The translations under genes and the position numbers were made by a program. A DNA stretch of 64,000 nucleotides from Engraulis encrasicolus (Eukaryota; Chordata; Actinopteri; Clupeiformes; Engraulidae): NCBI RefSeq assembly GCF_034702125.1, contig NC_085860.1:56766976-56830975 (forward strand), written 5' to 3'. The notes beneath the pieces were generated by a model. The model did not search any database and was not told the origin of the DNA. It worked only from the letters and a program-made list of their open reading frames with translations. Shown here in pieces: positions 33,697-62,007 of this stretch; position 1 is the stretch's first letter, and every line of letters starts with the position of its first letter.

Positions 33697-34799
33697 TACA
33701 GCTCCAGGCCTTTTTATTAGAATACCATGAAAAAGTTGATTTATTTCCATAATTCCATCAATAATGCTAAACTGTCATGGATTGTAGATTCATGGCCCAG
33801 TTTTTTAACTATTCCAATCATTATTTTTTTTTTATATATACGTTGGCCCTCCAGCTCAAAAAACCCATGAATTGGGGAATTCGCATTATTAGAATATTGT
33901 TATAAAATCAAATTTTTCTTCATCAAAATTCGGGTCACATTAAATCAGTTGAAATTTGGTACTTCCTACATAACATGCAATGGTCAATACTTGGTTAGGA
34001 CATTCTCTGTCTTCATAATGGCCATGATGCGTTTAACATTGAAGTCAATGGCAAAACAGTGCATGGGAGTTATGGAAGCCCAGATATCCTTGATGCTTTG
34101 CTGTCAGCTGTTCTTGTTTGTTGACCTGGTGCCCCACACTTCACACTTCAATATACCCTGTAGATTTCCATGCCACGTTTTGGTGTTAACTCACCAGTTT
34201 AATTCTAACTCAACAGAAATAAAACCCCATTCATTGTCAATGGGGTTTAATTTCTGGCTATTTAGAATTAAACTGGTGAGTTAGCGCCAAAACGTGGCAT
34301 GGAAATCTACAGGGTATATTGAAGAGTGAAGTGTGGGACACCAGGTCAGCTATACAAAAACAGCTGACGGCAAAGCATCAAGGATATCTGGCCTTCCATT
34401 ACTCCCATGCACTGTTTCTGCCATTGACTTCAATGTTAAACGCATCATGGCCGTTATTATTAATAATATTAAGACAGAGAGAGTCCTAACCAAGTATTGA
34501 ACATTGCATGTTGTGTAGAAAGTACCAAAGTTCAACTGATTTGATGTGCACTGATGTGAAACAAATTTTGATGAAGATAATTGTGATTTTATTACAATAT
34601 TCTAATGATGCGAATTCCCCAATTCATGGTTTTTTTGAGCTGGAAGACCAAAATGTGTAAACATAAACAATTTAATGATTGGAATAATTAAAAAACTGGG
34701 CCATGAATCTACAATCCATGACAGTTTAGCATTATTAATGGAATTATGGAAATAAATCAACTTTTTCATGGTATTCTAATAAAAAGGCCTGGAGCTGTA
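33697..34799. repeat. 1.1-kb fold-back palindrome
   Basis: The left arm starts TACAGCTCCAGGCCTTTTTA and the right arm ends with its inverse, TAAAAAGGCCTGGAGCTGTA. The arms pair almost throughout; the short centre is near 34,235 (AACCCCATTCATTGTCAATG). It lies 18 bp after the preceding transposon. No coding content. Confidence 0.9.
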
Positions 34800-36610
34800 T
34801 TTCAACAGTCTGGCACAACACCATTGATGAAACTGCATACAAAGTGATATATACCGGTTTCTTATTTGTTTGTTTTACTGCACACAGTAGGCCACCATGT
34901 TGTTACCATGCCTTCTCAAAGATTCACAAAGATTCAAACAGATAAAAACAGATGTGCTTTGATGGAAGGACATATTTTGTACTCTTTTGGAATTTCCCCT
35001 GTGGTGTGGCCCTAGACCACCCCTGGTCAAACTCAAGTTCTCTGAAAATTAAAATTAAAATCTGGAATGGTGTTGCGGGCCGAACTAAAGTTGTTTATGC
35101 ACACACTTAATACTTTAAGTCACGAGACCCAATCATACTCCAGTGACACACCCAATTTCATGTTCAAGTCATGTTATTGGCTAGTAATGGTATATATGAG
35201 CGATCTGTAATACACATTAAAAATGATCTTTCGGGCCAAATAAAATTACCCAATGTTAAACATCTCTGTGCTAGACCAACACCCCATATTCAACACCCCA
35301 ACACCTGCAAATTCAGCATTAAACGCCAATTTGACTTGGTTGGTGCTATGAAGACAGTATTTTTTGGTTTGCTTCCATGGGAACCAGAAGCTTGTTGCCT
35401 ACCGTACTAGAGCTAAATAGACACAAACGGCCATGACCCCTGTGGTGTTCTGTTTGGCATGTGATGAATTTGTCATAGATTCCAGAATTCTGAACTTCTG
35501 AAGCCGCAGCAATGACAGTTTCTGACAGTCACTTCTGACAGAAAATGTACAGGGCAGTTCACATTGCATTCTAGTGGACCACGAGTGTAATGCAGTGGTC
35601 ATAAACACATACCACCCAAGCGTGGTTTGGTGACCACTGCATGAAACACTTAAACAGGTCTGGGCTTGAAATGTATAACGGCTATCCTTTTATGATCTTC
35701 TGCTTTAGTTTTGGTGGCAATTGTCCTCCCTGTCAAATGGCTATTGTGGTAACCAGACCTTCCTGTTTAACATTTTAAGTTTCCTTCCTCTGCATAGTCC
35801 TCTGATATGATACAATATTGACAGACTGCATATACCTTTTATTTTTCCAACGGTTCATTAAAATGTGTGTGAGGATAGAACCCTTCACTGGGGATTTATT
35901 TAGACCAACTTGTGAAGGATTCCCATCCCTCTCTATTCTTTATATGTGTAGATTGGCCTGCGAAAAATATCCTATAGTTCAATCATACCATCTCGTCGAA
36001 TTTTGAAGGACTATTATATCATGTACTATACTGACCTATACTCCTGTATATAACCCATTTCTTTGATAGAATTGGTCAATAACCGTTGAGTTATATCACC
36101 ACACACTGCTTTGCAGATGGTTTCCCTGAAGACGGAGCGTAGAGTCCAGTCACTCGGGGAAGGGGAAATTCCCACAATTGTTGAAGGTCTTGCATGTTTA
36201 CAGGACACAGAAATTACCATGGGGCTAAATATAACTATTCTCTTATGAAGGTCATACTACTGGGTTGACCCTCTCCCCAGTGACCACAGGAAAGAGGCAT
36301 ATTTAAAGATCCAAAAATACATTCTGATCTCACTGTGATTTTGTCTCCCCTGGAGCCTCCCCACAAAATAAACAAATAAATAAAAATAACATTGACTGCC
36401 AAGCAGAGGTCTCCAGTAGATGTCTACCTCCAGGTTTGAGTAAGTTACTGTAGAGTTAATACAAGAGCCATTTCAGGTGAACAATATTTGGATTGCGTGT
36501 AGGCCTATAGTGGATGACAGCTAGCAGAACGTCAGTAAATCTCATACCTCAACCTCATACTGATACAGTAGGATCCAATATGCCGCACTGAGCCAACGGC
36601 ACAGCTTTCA
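34800..36610. other. Intergenic, no gene supported
   Basis: No repeat with recognisable ends and no coding exon seen. The part nearest tmtc3 could belong to its 3'UTR. Confidence 0.35.
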
Positions 36611-36613
36611 GAT

Positions 36614-36688
36614 CACTTGGTGCCACGGCTGCCTCCCATAGGAGAAGTAGCGACTTCGGACTTTGGGAGGCAGCCGTGGCACCAAGTG
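36614..36688. repeat. Perfect 24-bp stem hairpin
   Basis: CACTTGGTGCCACGGCTGCC (then TCCC), 36,614-36,637, is repeated inverted at 36,665-36,688. The 27-nt loop itself contains GAAGT...ACTTC. The stem is GC-rich. It could be a structured transcript, a cruciform or a decayed fold-back element. Confidence 0.85.
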
Positions 36689-36726
36689 CGACAGTCTGGA
36701 CTTTGCCGGATGGTCTAGGCCTAGGG

Positions 36727-37013
36727 CAGGTGTCACCAACATGGTGCCCGCGGGCGCCAGGTAGCCCTCCAGGAGCTTCCGAGGTGCCCTCCAAGGATAT
36801 TAGTAAATAGTGACGACAATAAGATTTTAGTCACAGTTAGTGTTTTTCTTCATTTAAATATGATATTATTTCTTTATAACCTATAAGCAAATCATCATTC
36901 AATCATAGTGTGATTTGGGAATGATGTCAAGATATCAGTGGAGGATTTTGAACAAAAGTAGCCCTCGGGTAGCCCTTGGTAGCCCTCAGACCCAGAAAGG
37001 TTGGGGACCCCTG
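36727..37013. mobile_element. hAT-type MITE, 287 bp
   Basis: The left end CAGGTGTCACCAAC and the inverted right end GTTGGGGACCCCTG lie between identical 8-mers GCCTAGGG. Non-coding. Confidence 0.9.
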
Positions 37014-37244
37014 GCCTAGGGTTATGGAAGTGCTGTAAGTGTTTGGATGTGTCTCCATGAGGTCCATGAAAATGCAGCATGACAATTTTAAAGCGCCTTG
37101 TGAAGATAATTTATTTGAACTTAACAAGGGTGAAGTGCTAGCCTGGGGAGGCAAAACCAATTTGGGGCGTCTAGATTTATAGGCTAGTGAAGTGCTCCTT
37201 CATCTGCACATTTGATATCTTAAAAAACCATGACATAAAAAATG

Positions 37245-37445
37245 CTATTAACCCCTTTGCGCAGAGCCTGTTATAACCTTACTGTCCCCAAAATTGTAAT
37301 GGCCATCTCTTAATCTGTTACCTAAGGCTCCCTGTACTGTCATACCAATGTTATTATGTAGTTGAGTATTTTCAGCAAATAGTGAATAGGCCCGCCGGCG
37401 ACCCCATCTGCAGTAAGAGGCTACATTATAAGGGGATAACCATAT
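37245..37445 (-). repeat. Dispersed repeat shared with 61,275-61,420
   Basis: On the minus strand CTCTTACTGCAGATGG, GCTGAAAATACTCAACTACA and GGTATGACAGTACAGGGAG match plus-strand words at 61,290-61,385 in the same order. No termini were defined. Confidence 0.6.
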
Positions 37446-37497
37446 CCATATATAAATACATTTAAAATAGACATGACGGGACATTGTTGGAGAGGCT

Positions 37498-37503
37498 TTA
37501 TTA
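37498..37503 (-). promoter_or_regulatory. tmtc3: Possible tmtc3 polyadenylation signal
   Basis: The minus strand reads AATAAA here, about 0.9 kb after the tmtc3 stop. Another AATAAA lies at 37,110-37,115. Neither can be proved as the used site. Confidence 0.25.
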
Positions 37504-37916
37504 GTGGAAGTGCAAATATTAAGAGACATGATTTAAAATTGATGACATGAAAACTGATCAATATTCTGCTGATACTCATGACAATTTTGTTATCAACAAA
37601 CATAAAGACAGATTCCTTGATAGAAATACATTTTCACAGTCGTATCTAATGTTCAAGTTAGACTTCTTGATGTTCATGTTCAGACATTCTGCTAAAATGG
37701 AAAGGAAATGCCAAAAAGTAAAAAAAAAAAAAAGAAAAAAAAAAGATAAAGCTGCAGTACCGTTTTTTGGGGGAATACTGAGGCTTGGATTGTAATGTAG
37801 TGGACAGTGACCAAATTGGTAACATAGTTATAACAGAAGAAAAACAAGAGTCAAGCAAATGCTGTAGCAGTTTAGCAAGATTAGAGTACAAGGGTCCCCC
37901 CCTCCCCCAAGAAAGC

Positions 37917-38037
<121 letters not shown>

Positions 38038-38408
38038 AATCATCAGTACTGCATCGTACCTCCAAGAACTCCCCTATCCATTACAAGAAAGTTAATAGGC
38101 TTTGGGTCAAGATTAGACCAGTGGGTAAAAAAAAATCCAGTGATAAAACAAATTTGTACTCATAAATTAACATGAATTCAAAGCAGGACTACAGTAGGAT
38201 CGTCTTAGTGAACGACGTGAGCTTTTGCAGTCAACAAATCGACTGTACCCTTGCTTCCACATTATTGACCTGTAGCTGGGAAGAAAATGTGTAAGTGTAG
38301 TTAATCAGATACACAAAGCCAAACAAGGACTTGTCTTGAAAATGGACTGGCCTTTGATCTTTAAACTGTTCTATTAAAAGTATCCTGTGACACCAGACAA
38401 AAACAAGG

Positions 38409-54136
<15,728 letters not shown>

Positions 54137-55360
54137 GGTTGACACCGGCCTTCCCCACACCCTGCAAGTATATAGGGAAAAGAGATACAGTCTCAATAAT
54201 GATATTATGCCATTACATCTGGAGCGACTCAGATATGACTTGTCAAACAAACTCAAACATTGCATAGGATCTGGCAGCCCAACTTACACCCCCTTACCCA
54301 GGATGACAGTGATTGCAGTCAAGACTTAAGTGTACCGCTTAGCTCTTTTTTGTGTGTGAATATTTTGATACTTGTGATGCACACCTGTACTGTTACTTTT
54401 CATACTCACCCATCGCTGTTTTGTTTTGTTAGGTTTTTTTTGTTCTCTCGGTGTGTGTATTACTGCTTTTTTCTTTTGTACCGTTTGATCTTCAGCAAAA
54501 ATCTGAATAAATATATAATTGAAAAATAATAATAATAACAACGTTATGCAACCATGCTTTTTAGAGATCACATGCTGGTGCTGTTGCACTCTAATTATAG
54601 TCATGCTTGGATGTTACCATAACAAGTAAAGATATGCTATGCAAGTTTTCCATAGTCATGAAATCGATTGGAAATCAAGGTTTTGCTTGACGCAGCTGAG
54701 TCGAACGTTCTAAGCAACACCCCCCATCCGTCCAGCTGATCCAATGTAGCATATGAAAAAGTGGCCCAATCTCAATGCCCAGTGTTCTAGCCTTGCTAGG
54801 ACATGAAACACCCAAGTGATTGGATTGGATTTGGTGAACTCCGTGGAGTATCCAATCACTGAGCGTTGTAACAGGTGCATTTTAGCCCCCTAAATTGGAT
54901 ATTTTTAAAGCCGGATTTTTCATATGTGGATATTGGGTCATTTCACGTGAAATCAGAGACTTTGGGACCCGACCGACTCAGGTTTCAATCATACTTGGTG
55001 TGCCTTTTTAGTAGCAAGGTAGCACCCTAGAACTGCATTTGTGTGAATCTGACACGAATATTAAGGGAGAAACAGACTAGCAAAGGTTTACATATGAGGG
55101 TAGGACACCATACATTCAGCCTTGATTATATCAGTCAGTGTAAGTCACAAAAAGTTGTCTGTGGTGTTGTTTGAAAGCTCTTTTCTGGCTCAACAAATTA
55201 CACAAACAGCATGGAACAGCAGTTCTTGAAAGTTCATACCCCCCTCTCTACCACATGGGTTTTCACGTATGTAAACAATCCTTGGCTGCACGACCCTGGC
55301 TGCGCACTGTTCAACCTCTGATTGCTGGAAACCGCTGTCGGTCAAAAAAATGATCTCACG

Positions 55361-55724
55361 TTAGGGCTGCACAATTATTCGAAAAATAATCAAAATCGTG
55401 ATAAGATAGTGAAATCGAACTTGTGATTTTAATCGTGGCAATAGTGACCTACTTTTGAGAGCGTCCTTGAAGCCAGAACATACTGACAGGCTGGTGTTTC
55501 TGGCCAGAAATCTGTCCACTTAAGTTTCATGCTATTGCCTTTACATAATTATTACAATTCATTATATTTTGCTCATCCCGTATGTAATTCATTCTTGGTT
55601 ATATTTCATCTTGTTATAATTTTCAAAAAAATCTGCAAAAATCAATAATCGTGATTAATGATCGTGATTATGATTTTGACCAAAATAATCGTGATTATGA
55701 TTTTTTCCATAATCGTGCAGCCCT
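55361..55724. mobile_element. hAT-type MITE in tmtc3 intron 1
   Basis: Ends TTAGGGCTGCACAATTATTC and ATAATCGTGCAGCCCT are inverted. Flanking 8-mers ATCTCACG and ATCTCACA differ at one base. It is rich in AATCGTGAT words near both ends. Confidence 0.78.
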
Positions 55725-55840
55725 ATCTCACATGGTTGGCTGCCAGTATCTTGCCCCTCCTCACAACAATGCTTGTAAACCAAAAAAACGATGTATTACA
55801 GAACACATGGCTGTTAGCCCACCTGAAATCCATTATAAGG

Positions 55841-56399
55841 CAGTGGTGACAAACTCAAATTCACAGCGGGCCAAAATGAAAAGCAAGGATGAAGTCGCGG
55901 GCCAAATTCAATATATATTCAAAAATGCACTGAAGATGTGCGTACAGTACACAAGCTCAATACTTGAAGCTAGGCAAATAACACATTACCATCATACTAA
56001 CAGTATACTATCATATATTTCTGTTGTTACACTTTAGTCTGGACACACTCATGACTGTTGTGATATAATTTTGCCCTCAAGTCATATTTTCTTTTTTTAA
56101 GTATTTTTGGGGGGCTTTCTGACCTTTATTACTACAGGACAGTATGAGAGTAGACAGGAAATGATTGGGAGAGAGAGATGGGGCAGGGCTGGGAAATGAC
56201 CCCGGCCGGACTCGAACCGGGGTCCCCGTGGGCAATGTAAGCCCAAATGTGGGGGGCTTAGCGCGCTGCGTCACAGCGTCCCCCACAAGTCATATTTTCT
56301 ATATTATCAATGGTGTATGTGGGCCAATTGTAATAAACACTTGAAACGATCTTTGAAACGATCAAATTTGGCCCCTGGTCCTGAGTTTGACATCCCCGG
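55841..56399. mobile_element. hAT-type MITE, split by a SINE
   Basis: The left end CAGTGGTGACAAACTCAAAT and the inverted right end CCTGAGTTTGACATCCCCG are recognisable. Target-site flanks are not clear. The SINE at 56,093-56,285 sits inside. Confidence 0.65.
56093..56285 (-). mobile_element. tRNA-derived SINE with 15-bp target duplication
   Basis: Minus orientation: the B-box-like CCCCGGTTCGAGTCCGGCC, the body GGGTCATTTCCCAGCCCTGC and an A-rich 3' end. The flanks CAAGTCATATTTTCT (56,078-56,092 and 56,286-56,300) are identical, proving insertion by target-primed copying into the older hAT element. Confidence 0.88.
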
Positions 56400-57469
56400 T
56401 TTAAGATCTGACTGAGTGCCGTTCAACTTTTTGAATACATTATACAATTCCCAAATATTATGGAAAATCAGATGACATAGGCTATTTGGAAATTGCATAA
56501 TGTACACTTTCCATCTGTATCTCTAGCACAAAAATACCTCTGTCACACTTTTCACACATCCAGATAGGGCAGGGTCAGACAGAGGGCACATAGCCATTGT
56601 AAGGTCTGCCCCTGTCTTCAAACTAAAGCTGTTAGACCCCTGTTCCAATCTGCTTGTGATACAATTCCTGGGCTCATGAAGTTGGCATGGGTCTACACTT
56701 TGGAGCAGGTCTTCATCTCAAACTGTACTCAAAGTAGGATGCGAAAACTTGGGATTCTTTCAGTTGCCATCGAAAGGTACCTGTTGGCTATATGAAAAAT
56801 AGGGCAAATAGAAGATGATCAGCTGAGGAGATATGGAATCGTGTCGATTGACATGGACTGATTCGTATTCCTTTCAAACCGTATGTTCATCGTTATTTAT
56901 TGATCTTGAAGCTATCAAAACAGTTCATTTTGTTTGGTATTGGTGAACTGGCCACTTTAAACCTATGCACACACGTCTGCTTCCAGGTCCCTGACATTTG
57001 ATTTACGTCGCGGCTGCGAAGATTTTTCGTCAATGTATAACCTAGGCTGGGCCTTGCTTGGTTAAATACTCTTAACATCGGTTTATTTTCCATGCAATGT
57101 AGTTATTGTAGAGCCTACCACACGAGTGAACCATTTGTCGAAAATTACCTAGGCGGTAGCACAAAACCAGACTAAAAACAGGCAACAACAATGTGCCATT
57201 TCGGTGCGTAGCCACACACATTCCACGCTTCTGACCGCGGACATGCATGTACATGTCTGTGCTTTGTACTGCCTGTCATTCCAATGAAAATACGCTTCGT
57301 GGGGAAAAAACTGTTTTAGGAAATATATAACTACTTGCGTTGCTAAAACACCATGATAAGGATGGAACCATGAGTCTATTGTTGCTAGCAGCAAGCAGCC
57401 ACAGCAACACCCATATGTCCCCTTTAACACAAACAATGCCAACAACAATAAAACCAGCACCAAACTTAC

Positions 57470-57680
57470 CTTAATATTTAGCTAAAAATGAGAGATCATC
57501 GGGGTGGGTCATTCAAAAACATCTGCAGCTTGGCACTGTCCATTCACTAATAGCGTTTTCCCGAAGTTATCCGGTATTTTGCAAATTCAATTGAAGAAGG
57601 AATTGCTTCCTTCCTACTTCCCTACAGTCACCACATCGCGTCCATCGCTTCAAAATAAAAGAGCTGCATGCGAGCCTGCA
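57470..57680 (-). other. tmtc3: Probable 5'UTR exon and promoter area of tmtc3
   Basis: On the minus strand TATTAAG|GTAAGT at 57,470 is an ideal donor about 3.3 kb upstream of the first coding exon. No other strong minus-strand donor with a CpG-bearing upstream area was noticed. The right boundary is a guess because no TATA box is clear. The reverse-strand neighbour in human is CEP290, but no exon of it is seen beyond this point. Confidence 0.45.
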
Positions 57681-59342
57681 AAAAAAAAAACATTTGATAT
57701 CCTGGATAAACACAAACATGTCAGTAGGCTATGAGCTACATATGCAACCTATAATAATCCACGCCAGTCGTCATTCTGTACTTTTCACTTTTGAACAGTA
57801 ACTGTAATCTGTTACATTTTAATGGTGATGGTTAAAAGTATTACACAGCTTCACCAGAAGAGGGAACTCTTCCCCGTTTTTAAGCCAATGCGTGCTGTAG
57901 AGCGTAGTCAAAGTTCCTCCTAAAAAAATCTCTGGCGCAGTGGCCTACAAGCTTTGATATTAGTGAGGAGGAGGATGGCGAGGAAGGACACTTTAATAAG
58001 ACCAGCAGCAATACGCTTATTAGAAGTAAACTAAAGGCACTAGTTTACAAATTTGAGTGTCCTTTAAAGCAGCTTGGTTTTCTATTAGGCCTGTCTGCCT
58101 ACATTATATTTTTAATAGGCCTGCTCTGTTGTGTGCACCTTGAAGGAAGGCCCATTTCAACATGGTCACACAACTATTTATTTGTCAGTAGGCCTACCCA
58201 AAGACACCATCATTTTTTAAGCCATTTCCGAGATCGTCAGCTTATGGGGGCATGCGTTTGTGTCATATTGTATGAAACGTCTTAATATGAGCCAGACCAC
58301 ATACCGTACCATTAAAAAAAAACAAAAAAAAAAACCATCATTCCAATCAATAGACACCTTACAACAGCAGTAGGCCTAATTTTGGGATGGTAAGTGGGAT
58401 GTCAAACAATGGCCTCTTTTAGGGCTACATGAGACATTTAATTCAGAATTAACTCAATTTATTCGTAATTAAATGGAAGTGCAATGTAAACTCAACTGAG
58501 CTATTTAATTCTGGATTATGAAGTCGAAATTAAAAACATCATTTACTAAATGTGGCCAATGTTTAAACAAACCAATGTCCCCATTAGCTGGCCAGGATCC
58601 CGGAAAGGGCTGAATAAAAGCAATGTTGCGCCTTCAGGTAGGCCTTCTGACAAGAAAAGTAGAGCACTACAATTACATGTTGTAAGGTAGCCATGGCCTA
58701 ATGGTTAAGGAGATGGGCTTTAGATCAGAGGGTTGCCGGGTTTGGAACCCACCCTGACTCACTCCATAGCTGTGCCCTTGTAGCCTGGCTCTCGCGAGAC
58801 CCCTAGTGCTTCGTGCATCTTCGTTGGGCACTTAGTATTAAAACAAAACACAAAAGATTCAGCACATTTTCCGAGATCATTTTTCAAGTTTGTTGGAACA
58901 CACTATCAAAGCATATTCAATACAATAAAATCAATAAAACTTTATATTAGGCTTACAACTTTTTGGTTTGTTTGTAGGTTCTTTACATATATCAACAGCA
59001 TGTTCCATCACAGGTACCATTTCCAATGAATTAAAATATATATGCAGTATATAAAGGTAAACTTTATTACAGGCTCTAGGCCCAATAAGAGGATATAATA
59101 GATATACTTAAAAATAGACAGTAAAAGAAGCATAGAAAAAAATATATATACCTGATCTTCCTCTAATTTTACATTGTAATCTCTCATGGCACGCAAGGGC
59201 ATAGACCTTGACACCCAGGACAGCTTTTACAAGATGTCAGATGTCAGCTAGATGTCAGATGTGAAGGAAGCTCGAACAGTTTTCATTTCAGTAGTAAATG
59301 TTGAGGGGTTTTATTTCAACCTGGATGGAAACGTACCCTCTC
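57681..59342. other. Upstream of tmtc3, no gene supported
   Basis: A SINE head fragment lies at 58,688-58,785 (GTAGCCATGGCCTAATGGTT, GGGTTGCCGGGTTTGGAAC). A GCCTGGCTCTCGCGAGACCC word at 58,784 resembles a MITE end. Otherwise AT-rich with scattered TAGGCCTA words. Confidence 0.4.
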
Positions 59343-60178
59343 CGGCCACTTTATTAGGTACACCTTAGTACTGGGCTGGACCCTCTTTTGCCTTTAAAGC
59401 CGCCTGAACGGCTTACAACAACAGTGCTCATAGGCTGTGGCATTGCAATGATGCTAAATTGGTACCAAGGAGGCCAAAAGTGTGCCACACAAATATCTCC
59501 TACACCATTACACCTCCAGCCCGATCTGGCAATACAAGGCGGGATAGGTTCTTCAGGATAGGTTTTCATGTTGCTGAGGCCAAATTCTGACCCTATTGTC
59601 CAATTTTGGCGAGCCTGTGCAAATTGTAGGCCCAGTTTCCTGTTCCTGGCTGACAGTAATAGTAGCATGCGGTGTGGTCTGCTGCTGATGTAGCCCATCT
59701 GCCTCACGGTTCAAAGCACTCTGCGTGCGTCCAGAGATACTCCTCTGCATACCTCGGTTGAAATTAATGGTTATTTGACTACCTGTTGTCTTTCTATCAG
59801 CTCAAATCAGTTTGGCCATTCCTCTCTGACGACTGGGATCCAGAGGGCATTTTCGCCCACAGAACAGCTGCTCATTAGATATTTTCTCTTTTTCTGACTA
59901 TACTCGGTTAACCCAAGAGATGGTCCCAATGGAATATCCCAGTAGATCAGCGCTGTCTAAAATAGTCAAAGCATTCTGTATGGCACCAACAACCATGCCA
60001 CGGTCAAAATCACTTAATCACCATTCTAATGCTTGAACTGTAGCACATCGTCTTGACCATGCCTACGTACATGCCCAAATGCATTTAGTTGCCCCCCAAA
60101 TTATAAGCTGATTAGAAATGTGTGCGAATGTGCAGTTGCAGTTGGACAGGCATGCCTAATAAAGTGGCTGGTGAGAGT
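59343..60178. mobile_element. TIR transposon with TTATTAGGTACACC-type ends, copy 2
   Basis: The left end, CCGGCCACTTTATTAGGTAC, and the inverted right end, GCCTAATAAAGTGGCTGG, are matched. About 835 bp, aligned with copy 1 at 20,459-23,092 outside that copy's insertions (for example GGCTGTGGCATTGCAATGAT). No transposase. Confidence 0.8.
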
Positions 60179-60348
60179 AGTTAGTAACTCATTTGGTTTA
60201 TATTATTCGAAGAGTGAGCTCCTGACATAGAGACACACCCATGATGTGGAAATTCCTGGCCCATTATACCCCTGACCTCATGTTCAAGAATTTGGAGACA
60301 CTGAAAAAAGTGATGAACCATGAATGTTAAGAAAACGCAGTTTGTGGT

Positions 60349-60445
<97 letters not shown>
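60349..60445. repeat. (GT)n microsatellite
   Basis: About 96 bp of perfect GT, 170 bp beyond the transposon's right end. Confidence 0.97.
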
Positions 60446-60447
<2 letters not shown>

Positions 60448-60449
60448 AG

Positions 60450-61274
60450 AATAGTATCCAAGATACTTGCACATTGTTCCTCTTTTTCAACAAGCTATTT
60501 ACACAACAGATACTAGCACAGATGCCAGAGAATCCTGACCTGCTGCCAGAAACACTGTTGCAACATTGAGAAATAGAAATTGCATATTATGGCAGGAGGA
60601 GAGAGTGGTATTAATCAAACAGCTACAGCGGATTATGTCTCCATGGGCCCTTGGGTCCGACAACAAGAAAGGCACCCCTTCAATGGCTGCTGCTTGTGTA
60701 CCCGCACTTTTAGGCCAGATGTGAGAGTTGGGGTTCTGAGAAAACATGAAAATATAGTTGTTAAAAGTGTGAATTTAATGCAATATGGCAATGGAAATAT
60801 AGAGGCTTGGACTTCAGGGCCTCTGGGCCTCTGCAGTAATCTATCAGTTGCATTGCCTAGTGTGTAAAACGTAGGCCTAGATGACAAACGTTTAAAACAT
60901 CCTGGCATTTTGAACCATGTTGAGTCTTGAATATCATTTTAATGTCCTCAATACAGAGGCAGCATGTTTTCTTCATTCCTCCTCAAAGATGCTTATCAGC
61001 AGGTTGAGTGGAGAAAGGCATTAAATCCTGTGTATCTTTCTCAGCTTAATGGTATGCCTTCAAATGCCTCTCATAATGGCCACATTGTTTCCACTTCCTG
61101 ACATTGTGCAGTCTCCTCCGTACAACACTGGAAAAAGTCTGTCACCTGCATTCCAGAGCACATGCGCTCCCTTTTTTCCCCAATCAGGCGTTGAATGAGG
61201 TATTGTGTAAAATGGTGCAGTGAGTACATGGCTGCACATTGATTTTAAGTTATACTTTACTGATGCTTTTTGTC
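60450..61274. other. No feature seen
   Basis: Non-repetitive by eye, without splice-joined coding pattern. Confidence 0.35.
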
Positions 61275-61420
61275 TCATAATGGTAGTCTCTTACTGCAGA
61301 TGGGTCCATCGACGTGGCTATTCAGTCTTTGCTGAAAACACTCAACTACATCATAACAACATTGCTATGACAATGCAGAGAGTCTCGAGTAACCGATTAA
61401 AACTTATAACAGAGGGATTA
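61275..61420 (+). repeat. Dispersed repeat shared with 37,245-37,445
   Basis: CTCTTACTGCAGATGG, GCTGAAAACACTCAACTACA and GCTATGACAATGCAGAGAG match the minus-strand copy near the end of tmtc3 in the same order. Confidence 0.6.
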
Positions 61421-61703
61421 ATTATCACTCATACCATGACACATGTATGTATCATCATATTCCAGAACATAATACAAATTGAACACTTTATCAGGAAGAA
61501 CAGAAAATAGCCCATTGCTAATTCGCAACTCTCTGTGATGTGCAAAAATATATTTTTGACTAAGTTTCAACAATGTTTAATAAGTTTCAAATCATTCAAA
61601 GCTTTAGAAATCCAGTCATAGTCTCTATGTTTACCTTGTGACTTGTTACCTTTTGTTTTGATTGCGGAGATAACAGATGGCTGATATGGTAGGGCCTATA
61701 GAT

Positions 61704-62007
61704 CAGTGTTTTTCAACACTGGGGTCGGGACCCCGTTTGCGGTCGCCTGGAATTCAAATGGGGTCGCCTAAAATGTCTGAAAGTGTGTGAAAAAAAGAAT
61801 TTTGATAAATATTATAAAAATATTCAATATTCTCTTTGAAACACAATTTACAACCTTATACTGCCATAAATGTCTATAGGTTTAATAAACTACAACTTAT
61901 GTAGCTTAGTCATGTTTTCATTTTTGTTGTGAAAAAATGTGTATGGGTCCCCAGAAATTTGGGATGTCAAAATGGGGTCCCATGTCATAAAAGGTTGGGA
62001 ACCACTG
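61704..62007. mobile_element. hAT-type MITE
   Basis: The left end, CAGTGTTTTTCAACACTGGG, and the inverted right end, GGTTGGGAACCACTG, are recognisable. Flanks CTATAGAT and GTATAGGC match at 5 of 8 bases, so the target duplication has decayed. Confidence 0.65.

Noticed and set aside
57504..57734. Search for CEP290 exons upstream of tmtc3 (human neighbour)
   Set aside because: No frame in 57,500-64,000 shows the coiled-coil heptads or splice-joined exons expected; the gene is absent here or further out.
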